Positions 1-7,279 of a stretch of DNA of 28,690 nucleotides are shown piece after piece (position 1 is the first letter of the stretch; each line of letters opens with the position of its first letter). The position numbers and the translations under genes were made by a program. Origin of the DNA: DTKY01 sp037440765 (GTDB lineage Bacteria; Acidobacteriota; Terriglobia; Bryobacterales; Bryobacteraceae); assembly GCA_037440765.1 (NCBI GenBank), contig JBBITL010000056.1:1-28690 (forward strand), read 5' to 3'. Below the pieces are notes generated by a model. That model saw nothing but the letters and a program-made list of their open reading frames with translations. It was not told where the DNA came from and made no database searches.

Positions 1-566
1 GCGGCCTTCACCCGCACCTGTGGAGGCGAGTGCATACGCATCAGCCTCAGGTCATCGAGCGTCGCGCCGCCGGGCCCGAAGCCCGTAGAGGTCTTGACGA
101 AATCGGCGCCGGTCTCGGCGCAGATCTCGCACAGCCGGATCTTGTGTTCATCCAGCAGGTAGCAGTTCTCGAAGATCACCTTGACAATGCCGCCCGCGGC
201 GTGAGCCGTCTCGACCACGGCCCGGATGTCGTCCCGGACGAAAGCCCAGTCCCCGCCCATCACTTTGCCGATGTTCACCACCATGTCCAGCTCGGTTCCG
301 CCGTCCCGCAGGGCCTGCTGCGCCTCGGCGGCCTTGATCGCCGTCAGGTGGCCCCCGTGGGGGAAGCCGATGACCGTGCTCGGCTGCACCGTGCTTCCGG
401 CCAGCAGCTCCGAGCACCGCCTGAGGAAGTGCGGCTTCACGCAGGCCGAGGCGACGGCGTAGGCGGCCGCCAGGCGGCATCCGGCTTCCATCTCCTGGTC
501 GGTGAGCGACGGGTGGAGCAGCGAATGGTCGATCATCCCGGCGATATCAGCGTAGGTGTAGTCCAT
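1..566 (-). CDS. deoC: Deoxyribose-phosphate aldolase, 3'-truncated by the window edge
   Basis: Class I aldolase that cleaves 2-deoxyribose-5-phosphate to acetaldehyde and glyceraldehyde-3-phosphate in the cytosol. I translated the minus strand from ATG 566; 188 codons are present and the frame is open at base 1. Recognisable family segments are VIGFPHGGH (about residues 65-73), TELDMVVNIG (91-100, Asp94 equivalent to E. coli Asp102), FVKTSTGFG (156-164, Lys158 the Schiff-base lysine) and VRVKA at the very edge, with Lys187 equivalent to the second active-site lysine. About 30-40 C-terminal residues lie outside the window. The N-terminus starts directly at the barrel, with no leader or encapsulation helix. 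Its product acetaldehyde is a possible substrate for the CoA-acylating dehydrogenase at 26411-28174, but that link is inference. It is divergent from acpP. Confidence 0.93.
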   Translation of the reverse strand, partial: MDYTYADIAGMIDHSLLHPSLTDQEMEAGCRLAAAYAVASACVKPHFLRRCSELLAGSTVQPSTVIGFPHGGHLTAIKAAEAQQALRDGGTELDMVVNIGKVMGGDWAFVRDDIRAVVETAHAAGGIVKVIFENCYLLDEHKIRLCEICAETGADFVKTSTGFGPGGATLDDLRLMRMHSPPQVRVKA

Positions 567-608
567 CGGTTCAGACCTTCACAACTGCGCAGTGTACAAC
601 AGGGGCAG

Positions 609-637
609 TTGCGGCGGGGCGCGGTCATCGCTAGAAT
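609..637 (+). promoter_or_regulatory. Sigma-70-like promoter of acpP-fabF
   Basis: TTGCGG (609-614), a 17-base spacer, then TAGAAT (632-637). The -10 matches the consensus at five of six positions and the -35 keeps TTG. A start near 644 would give a leader of about 25 bases containing the GGGGAGG ribosome site before the acpP ATG at 669. Prediction from sequence only. Confidence 0.55.
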
Positions 638-668
638 CAATGAGTTTGCAGCTACTTGGGGAGGTTTC

Positions 669-908
669 ATGTCGGTTGAGCAAAAAGTCAAGAAGATCAT
701 CGTGGAGCAGTTGGGAGTAGACGAGGGCCAGGTCGATGGAGGCGCGTCCTTCGTGGACGACCTCGGCGCGGACTCGCTCGACATCGTCGAACTGGTCATG
801 GCCTTCGAGGAGGCCTTCGAGCTGGACATTCCTGACGAGGACGCCGAGAAGATCAGGACCGTCAAGGACGCCATCGATTACATCGAAGCCAAGGGCGCGA
901 AGAAGTAG
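669..908 (+). CDS. acpP: Acyl carrier protein
   Basis: 79-residue acidic acyl carrier protein of type II fatty acid synthesis; it carries acyl chains on 4'-phosphopantetheine in the cytosol. The attachment motif is GADSLDIVEL with Ser36 as the modified serine, followed by the acidic recognition helix (AFEEAFELDIPDEDAE). Length and motif are textbook for the family. The ATG at 669 is preceded by a strong GGGGAGG site. The open frame extends upstream to base 30, but that part runs antisense to deoC and is not coding. fabF follows after 45 bases, so the pair is almost certainly co-transcribed. Confidence 0.97.
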   Translation: MSVEQKVKKIIVEQLGVDEGQVDGGASFVDDLGADSLDIVELVMAFEEAFELDIPDEDAEKIRTVKDAIDYIEAKGAKK

Positions 909-953
909 TTCGGCTCCGCGCTGGACGCCGCGCCAACCGAGGGGGATTCCATC

Positions 954-2210
954 TTGTCGCGAAGAGTCGTTGTCACCGGCGTAGGTCTGCTCTCGTCAGT
1001 GGGAGTGGGCACCGAACAGTGCTGGAGCGCAATCTGCGAAGGGCGCAGCGGGGTGGCCCGCATCACAGCATTTGATGCATCACAGTTCGCCTGCCAGATC
1101 GCGGGCGAGATCACTGCGTTCCAGCCCGAGGATTTCGTTGAGCGCAAGGAAATCAAGAAGATGGGCCGGTTCATCCAGTTTGCGCTGGCGGCCTCGGACT
1201 TCGCCGTCCGGATGTCCGGCCTGCGCGTGACACCCGAGGATGCCGAGCGTGTGGGCGTCTATATCGGCAGCGGCATCGGCGGGTTCGAGGTGATCGAACG
1301 CGAGCACCGCAACCTGCTGGAAAGGGGCCCCGGCCGCATATCTCCATTCTTCATTCCGGCCACCATCATCAACCTCGCCGCCGGCTATGTTTCCATCCGC
1401 GCGGGCGCCAAGGGCCCCAACTCGGCCACCGCCACGGCCTGCACCACCGGCGCTCACGCCATCGGCGATTCCTTCAGGATCATCCAGCGCGGCGACGCCG
1501 ACGTGATGATTTGCGGCGGGGCGGAAGCTCCCATCTGCTCCATGGGCATCGGCGGTTTCGCCGCCATGCGGGCTCTGTCCACCCGCAACCACGAACCGGA
1601 GAAGGCCAGCCGCCCCTGGGACAAGCAGCGCGACGGCTTCGTCGTCGGCGAAGGCGCGGGCTTGCTGGTTCTGGAGGAGCTTGGACGGGCCCGGCAGCGC
1701 GGAGCGCCGATCATAGCCGAAATGGCCGGCTACGGAATGAGCGGCGACGCCTTCCACATCACGGCGCCTTCCGAAGACGGCGACGGAGCCTGCCGCGTAA
1801 TGCGCAACGCCATGCGGGACGCCGGCATCGCTCCCGAGCAGATCGATTACATCAACGCGCACGGCACTTCCACCGACCTCGGCGACAAGGCCGAGACCCT
1901 GGCCGTGAAGCGGACTTTCGGCGAGCATGCCTATAAGCTGGCCGTCAGCTCCACCAAGTCGATGGTGGGGCACCTGCTCGGGGCGGCCGGCGGCCTGGAG
2001 ACGGGGGTCACGGCCCTCGCCGTCAGGGATCAGATCGCCCCGCCCACCATCAACTACGAGTTCCCCGATCCCGACTGCGACCTGGACTACGTCCCGAACC
2101 AGGCGCGGCCGATGCGCATCGAGTACGCCCTCAGCAACTCGTTCGGGTTTGGCGGCACCAACGGGTGCCTGATCCTGAAGCGATACCGGGAGGACGAAGG
2201 GCAGAGGTAA
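954..2210 (+). CDS. fabF: Beta-ketoacyl-ACP synthase II
   Basis: 418-residue condensing enzyme that extends acyl-ACP with malonyl-ACP in fatty acid synthesis. The Cys-His-His triad is complete: Cys163 in TATACTTGAHA, His303 in NAHGTSTDLGD and His340 in STKSMVGHLLGAAGG. These numbers equal those of E. coli FabF, which supports the TTG start at 954; a GAGGGGG ribosome site lies at 939-945. The C-terminal glycine loop NSFGFGGTN is present. It sits directly behind acpP, the usual arrangement. Its stop overlaps the start of the next gene (TAATG at 2208-2212), indicating translational coupling. Confidence 0.97.
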   Translation: MSRRVVVTGVGLLSSVGVGTEQCWSAICEGRSGVARITAFDASQFACQIAGEITAFQPEDFVERKEIKKMGRFIQFALAASDFAVRMSGLRVTPEDAERVGVYIGSGIGGFEVIEREHRNLLERGPGRISPFFIPATIINLAAGYVSIRAGAKGPNSATATACTTGAHAIGDSFRIIQRGDADVMICGGAEAPICSMGIGGFAAMRALSTRNHEPEKASRPWDKQRDGFVVGEGAGLLVLEELGRARQRGAPIIAEMAGYGMSGDAFHITAPSEDGDGACRVMRNAMRDAGIAPEQIDYINAHGTSTDLGDKAETLAVKRTFGEHAYKLAVSSTKSMVGHLLGAAGGLETGVTALAVRDQIAPPTINYEFPDPDCDLDYVPNQARPMRIEYALSNSFGFGGTNGCLILKRYREDEGQR

Positions 2211-2788
2211 TGAACTTTCAACGTCTCTCCGCCATCGCGCTGGGCGCGTGGATGGCGGGGAGCCTGCTGGTGGCGTGGTTCAGGGTGGAGAACTCGCGCG
2301 CCACCGATCAGTTGATACGCACGCCGCCCCGGGAGGCGGTCGACGTGCTCGCCAAGTTGCAGGAACTGGAGTCGCGCGCCCTGCTGCGATACCACGCCTA
2401 CGAGACGAACCGGCTGGTCACCCGCAACTGGGAGTTGACGCAATTCGCGCTGGGAGCCGTCGTGCTGGCTGGGTTGTTTTTAAGCCCCTCCGGAGGCCGG
2501 TTCCCCGCCCTGATGTGCGTGCTGATGATGGCCGCGGTGGCTTTCCTGCACTGGTTCCTCACGCCTCAGATGAACAGCCTGACGCGCGCGGCAGCGTTCG
2601 CCCGGACGGCCCAGGAAATGGTGGCGCAGGACCGCGTGCGCTCCTTGCAGACGGGCTACCAGACCGTGGAGTACCTGAAGCTCGGAGCCGGCTGCCTGCT
2701 GGCGCTGGCGCTGCTGAAGCGCGTCCGGCGCAGCAGTCGCCGCTCCCGCCGCAGCCGCGCCGCAACTCCGGCCGCCGGCGCCGGGTAG
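2210..2788 (+). CDS. Small integral membrane protein, DUF4149-like
   Basis: 192-residue membrane protein of unknown function. I see hydrophobic segments at about residues 5-23, 75-92, 97-115 and 158-176, so roughly four membrane spans, and a C-terminus of repeated Arg/Ser (RRSSRRSRRSR) that should face the cytosol. The pattern of an N-terminal span, a polar stretch and then three spans with FLTPQMNSL after the third resembles DUF4149/TMEM205-like proteins, but I am not certain of the family. ATG 2210 overlaps the fabF stop, so it is translated as part of the acpP-fabF transcript. A role in envelope lipid biology is only suggested by position. Confidence 0.75.
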   Translation: MNFQRLSAIALGAWMAGSLLVAWFRVENSRATDQLIRTPPREAVDVLAKLQELESRALLRYHAYETNRLVTRNWELTQFALGAVVLAGLFLSPSGGRFPALMCVLMMAAVAFLHWFLTPQMNSLTRAAAFARTAQEMVAQDRVRSLQTGYQTVEYLKLGAGCLLALALLKRVRRSSRRSRRSRAATPAAGAG

Positions 2789-2792
2789 TCCG

Positions 2793-2810
2793 GGCTCCGG
2801 CTGCGGAGCC
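2793..2810 (+). terminator. Hairpin after the acpP-fabF operon
   Basis: Perfect 7-bp inverted repeat GGCTCCG / CGGAGCC around a GCTG loop, four bases after the stop of the membrane protein gene. No T-tract follows, so it may be a Rho-type or stability hairpin and not a classic intrinsic terminator. Confidence 0.4.
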
Positions 2811-2941
2811 GGTTGCGGCCATTGGCCCGGTAGGGTAACCTGTGAGACAAGAGAATATCGGCATTTGCAACTGACAGCCTCACAATCTCCCGCCATGCGG
2901 AGGCCGAGGCAAACACTACTCAAGCGACGGAGGCTCTGGAT

Positions 2942-3244
2942 ATGTCGATAAAGCCGAACAGCAGCGAGGAGGAATACTTCGCGCGCCAGGAAGCGGAACG
3001 CAGGCGCAAATGGGCTGAGGAGCGTCAGTCGGCGCTTGTGGCTGAAGAGAGGGAGCGGGAACGCGCGCTCCATTTCATGAAGTGCCCGAAGTGCGGAATG
3101 CAGCTTGAGGAGATAGCCTTCCTCGACGTCCGCGTCGACAAGTGTTTCTCTTGCGGAGGCATGTGGCTTGACAACGGGGAGCTGGAGGTCATCCGGGCGA
3201 AAGAGGCCGGCTTCATGGGCAGATTGTTGAACGTCTTTCGCTGA
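2942..3244 (+). CDS. TFIIB-type zinc-ribbon protein
   Basis: 100-residue soluble protein. Residues 8-45 form a highly charged Glu/Arg-rich helix, possibly coiled coil. Residues 46-90 are a zf-TFIIB ribbon: CPKCG (Cys48, Cys51), then VDKCFSCGGMWLDNGELE (Cys68, Cys71). The WLDxGELE ending is diagnostic of this bacterial family, whose function is generally unknown. ATG 2942 has GGAGG at 2929-2933. It precedes the P-type ATPase by 30 bases in the same direction and is probably co-transcribed with it. A regulatory or metal-sensing role next to the pump is speculation. Confidence 0.85.
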   Translation: MSIKPNSSEEEYFARQEAERRRKWAEERQSALVAEERERERALHFMKCPKCGMQLEEIAFLDVRVDKCFSCGGMWLDNGELEVIRAKEAGFMGRLLNVFR

Positions 3245-3274
3245 CGCTGAGCAACGCTGCCGGGGAGCCCGCCT

Positions 3275-6076
3275 TTGGAACTGAAGACAGAGAGACTGGA
3301 AGCGCCGCGGGCCCCGGCGGCCCGCCCCTGGCACCAGATGCGGGCGGAGGAAGCGCTCGGCGCGCTTCAATCCGACCCTGAAGCCGGACTGCGCGAGGAG
3401 GAGGCCAGCGCCCGTCTCCAGCAGTACGGCCCCAACAAGCTGACGCCGCCCAAGACCACCGGGCCCTTGCTGCGGTTCATGCTCCAGTTCCACCAGCCGC
3501 TCGTTTACATCCTTCTGGCCGCGGCGCTTATCACGGCCCTGCTCGATGAACTGCTTGACAGCGGAGTGATCTTCGGGGTCGCGTTGATGAACGCGATCAT
3601 CGGATTCCTCCAGGAGTCCAAGGCTCTGCGCGCCATCGAGGCCCTGGCGCGGTCCATGACAACCGAGGCGACGCTGCTGCGCGATGGCAGGAAGCGGCAG
3701 GTGGACGCCAGCGAACTGGTTCCCGGCGACATTGTGCTGCTACAGGCCGGCGACAAGGTGCCGGCGGACATCCGGCTGCTTCATGTCCGGGGCCTGCAAG
3801 CCGACGAGTCCGCATTAACGGGCGAGTCGGCGCCTGTGTCCAAGAGCACTGCTCCACTGGCCGCCGATGCCGGTCTTGGCGACCGTCTGAACATGGCGTT
3901 CTCCTCCACCCTGGTGACCTATGGCGTGGGGCGGGGCGTGGTGACGGCTACCGGCGATGCGACCGAGATCGGCCGCATATCCAGGCTCCTGGCGGCCGTT
4001 GAGACGCTGGCGACTCCGCTGACCCGCAAGATCGCCCAGTTTTCGCGGTTACTGCTGTACCTGATCCTGGCGCTGGCCGCGGTGACCTTCGCTGTAGGCG
4101 CGCTGCGGGGGGAGGCCTGGCTGGACATGTTCCTGGCCGCCGTGGCGCTGGCCGTGGGCGCGATTCCGGAGGGCCTGCCAGCCGCTTTGACCATAACGCT
4201 CGCCATCGGTGTCAGCCGCATGGCGCGCCGCCACGCCATCATCCGCAAGCTGCCCGCCGTGGAGACCCTGGGCAGCACGACGGTCATCTGCTCCGACAAG
4301 ACCGGAACCCTCACACAGAATGAGATGACCGTGCGCTCGGTTTTCGCGGGCGGAGGCGAGTACGGCCTCACCGGCGCCGGCTATGGCCCGGACGGCGCCG
4401 TGGAACACCTGCGCGGCGCCGGCCCGCTCGAAAACATCGCGCTGCGGGAGTGCCTCCGCGCCGGGCTTCTATGTAACGACGCCGTCCTGCGGAGGGAGGG
4501 CGGCGACTGGCGCGTGGAGGGCGACCCGACGGAGGGCGCCCTGATCTCTTCGGCGCTCAAACTTGGCTTCTCCCCCCACGAGGAGAAGCATGCGCGGCGG
4601 CTGGATGCGATTCCATTCGAGTCCGAGCATCAGTACATGGCCACACTGCACGCGGACGGTGAGCGCGGGCGGCCGATTGCGTACGTGAAGGGCGCGCCGG
4701 AGAAACTGCTTCCCCGGTGCGAAGCGGCGCTCACGGCGGAGGGCGTCCCAGGGGCCCTGCCTCAGGCCGAAGTGGTCCGCCAGTTGGAATCCATGGCCGC
4801 CCAGGGCCTGCGCGTTCTTCTGCTGGCGCGGACCACGCTGGAGGCGGGACGGACGACCCTGGATCCAGCGGACCTGGCCGAAGGGCTCGTTTTCCTGGGC
4901 CTGCAAGGCATGATCGATCCTCCCCGGCCGGAGGCCATCCCGGCCGTCCGCGCCTGCCAGCAGGCGGGCATCCAGGTCAAGATGATCACGGGCGACCACG
5001 CCAGGACCGCCGCCGCCATCGCTTCCCAGGTCGGCCTGAACGCAGGCGGTCCGCATGTCCTCACAGGCGCCCAGCTTGCTGCCATCTCAGACGCCGATCT
5101 GCCGGCGGCGGCCCAAGACACGGTGGTCTTCGCGCGGGTGACTCCCGAGCAGAAGCTCCGCCTGGTCACCGCGCTCCAGGAGCGCGGACACGTCGTGGCC
5201 ATGACGGGGGACGGAGTGAACGATGCGCCTGCGCTGCGCCGGGCCGACATCGGCGTGGCCATGGGCATTACCGGGACGGAGGTCGCCAAGGAAGCCGCCG
5301 ACATGGTGCTGACTGACGACAACTTCGCCTCCATCGAGGCCGCGGTCGAAGAGGGCCGCAGCGTCTTCGACAACCTGGTCAAGTTCATAGCCTGGACCAT
5401 CCCGACCAACATGGGGCTGGGCATGGTGATCATGGCCGCGGTTCTCAGCGGGTCGACCCTGCCGGCTCTGCCCTTGCAGATCCTGTGGATCAACATGACC
5501 ACCGCGGTGTTCCTCGGACTCACGCTGGCCATGGAGCCGAGAGAGCCCGGCTTGATGACGCGGCCTCCGCGCGATCCGTCGGCGCCGATTCTGACGCGCA
5601 CGCTTCAGTGGCGGACCGCCCTGGTGTCCGTGATGCTGCTGGCCGCCTCGTTCGGTTTCTTCATGTGGACGCTGGCGACGGGCGGCTCGGTCGCCGAGGG
5701 CCGCACCATGGCCGTCAACGCGATCGTGTTCGCCCAGACCTTCTACCTGTTCAACTGCCGGTCGCTGACCCTTTCCATGTTTGCCCTGGGGCCGTTCTCC
5801 AACCGCTGGCTGGTGGCCGGCGTAGCGACGATGACTGCGCTCCAGTTGCTGTACACTTACGCCCCGTTCATGAACATCGCGTTTGAAAGCGCGCCGCTCA
5901 GCGCCCGGCAGTGGTTCCTCATCCTGGGCTCCTCGGTGGTGGTTTGGGCGGTTGTCGGAGTGGAGAAGTGGATTCGCGGCAGGTATGCCGCCCCCGCTCC
6001 TGGCAATTCCGCGGCCGCATTACGCCGGCCTGGGCGCACGGGGGCTGAAGGGAATTCCTGGAGGGATCTGAAATGA
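3275..6076 (+). CDS. P2-type cation-transporting ATPase
   Basis: 933-residue P-type ATPase of the Ca2+-pump-like (PacL/PMR1-related) group in the cytoplasmic membrane. In order: cation-ATPase N-terminal domain (about 15-60), first membrane hairpin, actuator domain with LTGES, M4 with AIPEGLP, phosphorylation motif DKTGTLT (Asp341), nucleotide domain with KGAPE, hinge MITGD and TGDGVNDAPAL, and six C-terminal membrane spans. TTG start 3275 has GGGGAG at 3262-3266. Ion specificity is open: in M5 the segment PTNMGLG keeps Asn712 but has Leu715 where SERCA has the Ca2+ ligand Glu771, and M6 reads NMTTA, so Ala744 replaces the ligand Asp800. The stop overlaps the next gene (ATGA). I therefore do not call it a calcium pump. 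Confidence 0.92.
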   Translation: MELKTERLEAPRAPAARPWHQMRAEEALGALQSDPEAGLREEEASARLQQYGPNKLTPPKTTGPLLRFMLQFHQPLVYILLAAALITALLDELLDSGVIFGVALMNAIIGFLQESKALRAIEALARSMTTEATLLRDGRKRQVDASELVPGDIVLLQAGDKVPADIRLLHVRGLQADESALTGESAPVSKSTAPLAADAGLGDRLNMAFSSTLVTYGVGRGVVTATGDATEIGRISRLLAAVETLATPLTRKIAQFSRLLLYLILALAAVTFAVGALRGEAWLDMFLAAVALAVGAIPEGLPAALTITLAIGVSRMARRHAIIRKLPAVETLGSTTVICSDKTGTLTQNEMTVRSVFAGGGEYGLTGAGYGPDGAVEHLRGAGPLENIALRECLRAGLLCNDAVLRREGGDWRVEGDPTEGALISSALKLGFSPHEEKHARRLDAIPFESEHQYMATLHADGERGRPIAYVKGAPEKLLPRCEAALTAEGVPGALPQAEVVRQLESMAAQGLRVLLLARTTLEAGRTTLDPADLAEGLVFLGLQGMIDPPRPEAIPAVRACQQAGIQVKMITGDHARTAAAIASQVGLNAGGPHVLTGAQLAAISDADLPAAAQDTVVFARVTPEQKLRLVTALQERGHVVAMTGDGVNDAPALRRADIGVAMGITGTEVAKEAADMVLTDDNFASIEAAVEEGRSVFDNLVKFIAWTIPTNMGLGMVIMAAVLSGSTLPALPLQILWINMTTAVFLGLTLAMEPREPGLMTRPPRDPSAPILTRTLQWRTALVSVMLLAASFGFFMWTLATGGSVAEGRTMAVNAIVFAQTFYLFNCRSLTLSMFALGPFSNRWLVAGVATMTALQLLYTYAPFMNIAFESAPLSARQWFLILGSSVVVWAVVGVEKWIRGRYAAPAPGNSAAALRRPGRTGAEGNSWRDLK

Positions 6077-7008
6077 ACGAGCAGGAACAAAGAGCGGTCC
6101 TGACGATCTGCCTGATTGCGGCGTTCGCCGACGGCGCCAAGAACGAGCAGGAACGCGCGCAGATCCGGCGCATAGTCGAAAGCCTCGCGCCCGGCGCTCC
6201 CATCGATCTGCCAGGGCTCTACCAGGACGTCCTGCTCAAGCGGCGCACGCTGGAGGACGCGGCGGCCAGCCTCACCACCCGGGAGAACCGTCTGCTGGCC
6301 TACGAGATGGCCGTATGTGTGTGCGACGCCGACGGCGTGGCGAGCCAGGCCGAAGCCGGGTTTCTGGAGCGGCTCCGCAACCTGCTCGCGCTCGATGCCG
6401 CGCCGGCGCAGGCCTTCGCCCGGCAGGCGGATGAGATCGCCGCCGCGCCGCTGGAACCCCCTGGGGCGGCGGCGCAGGCCACACCGGCGCCGCCCGGCAC
6501 GGCGGAACTGGACAAAATGGTGCTCAACTACTCGCTGCTTAACGGAGCCCTGGAGCTGCTGCCTCAATCCCTGGCGTCGATGGCCATTCTGCCGCTGCAA
6601 ACCAAGATGGTCTACCGCATCGGCAAAGCTTACGGGTACGAACTGGACAGAGGCCATATTAAGGAGTTCGCGGCCACGCTGGGCGTCGGGTTGGCCGGAC
6701 AGTACGTCGAGCAGATCGGGCGGAAGCTGATCGGCGGGATGCTCAAGAAGGCCGGCGGCACGCTGGGGCGGCTGGGCAGCACCGCCACCGGCTCCGCCTT
6801 CTCGTTTGCAACCACTTATGCGCTCGGCCAGGTGGCCAGGCAGTACTACGCGGGCGGGCGCACACTCGATGCCGCCCGGCTCAAGCAGATGTTCGCGTCA
6901 CTGCTGGAGCAGGGCAAAGGCTTGCAGGCCAACTACTCGGGAGCCATCCAGGAGAAGGCCCGCACGCTGGACATCAGCCAGATCGCCGCACTCGTGCGGC
7001 AGCAGTGA
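6073..7008 (+). CDS. TerB-like / DUF697-like domain protein
   Basis: 311-residue protein. The N-terminal third (about 1-125) is helical and TerB-like, with an ADGxxNEQER motif in the first repeat and a similar CDADGVASQAE segment near residue 85. A Pro/Ala linker (about 128-152) follows. Residues about 155-275 look like a DUF697/YcjF-type module (LPLQTKMVYRIGKAYGYEL, then Gly-rich hydrophobic stretches and ATTYALGQVARQYYAGG), which often inserts in or sits at membranes. Start ATG 6073 overlaps the ATPase stop by four bases, so the two are translationally coupled and may act together, for example in regulating the pump. No biochemical function can be read from the sequence. Confidence 0.8.
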   Translation: MNEQEQRAVLTICLIAAFADGAKNEQERAQIRRIVESLAPGAPIDLPGLYQDVLLKRRTLEDAAASLTTRENRLLAYEMAVCVCDADGVASQAEAGFLERLRNLLALDAAPAQAFARQADEIAAAPLEPPGAAAQATPAPPGTAELDKMVLNYSLLNGALELLPQSLASMAILPLQTKMVYRIGKAYGYELDRGHIKEFAATLGVGLAGQYVEQIGRKLIGGMLKKAGGTLGRLGSTATGSAFSFATTYALGQVARQYYAGGRTLDAARLKQMFASLLEQGKGLQANYSGAIQEKARTLDISQIAALVRQQ

Positions 7009-7048
7009 GCCGGGGCCGCGCGGCCGCCTGGCTCGGGAGACCACCCGC

Positions 7049-7279
7049 GTGACACAGCGGAAGAAAGCCTCGAAGCGGGACATCGAGAAGGATTACCCCA
7101 AAGACCAGTTCGTCGCCAAGCTGCGCCGCCTGGCCGACTGCATCGAGCAGGGCAAGCGCTTTCGGATTCAGGTGGCGGGAGAGCGGATCTCCATACCGCC
7201 GGCCCCCGTTATCAACATCGAACACGAGCGCGGAGCTTCGGAGGAGGAGGTCGAGTTCCAGCTCAAGTGGCCGGTCTGA
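7049..7279 (+). CDS. Amphi-Trp domain protein
   Basis: 76-residue protein matching the amphi-Trp family: a charged N-terminus, LRRLADCIEQGKRFRIQVAG in the centre, and the typical ending EEEVEFQLKWP with the family's conserved tryptophan. The function of the family is unknown. I chose GTG 7049, preceded by GGGAGA at 7035-7040, because the in-frame reading upstream of it is antisense-like sequence. It follows the TerB/DUF697 gene by 40 bases and overlaps the 3' end of the oppositely oriented GH140-like gene by 17 bases. Confidence 0.8.
   Translation: MTQRKKASKRDIEKDYPKDQFVAKLRRLADCIEQGKRFRIQVAGERISIPPAPVINIEHERGASEEEVEFQLKWPV

Noticed and set aside
584..593. ACTGCGCAGT palindrome between deoC and acpP
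   Set aside because: A single 10-bp palindrome in GC-rich DNA with no second copy or known regulator nearby; cannot be separated from chance.
30..668. Long N-terminal extension of acpP
   Set aside because: It is antisense to deoC, and the ATG at 669 has a strong ribosome site and gives the standard 79-residue carrier protein.
7014..7025. GGCCGCGCGGCC palindrome after the TerB/DUF697 gene
   Set aside because: Pure GC palindrome with no loop or T-run; it would not act as a terminator and is expected by chance at this composition.
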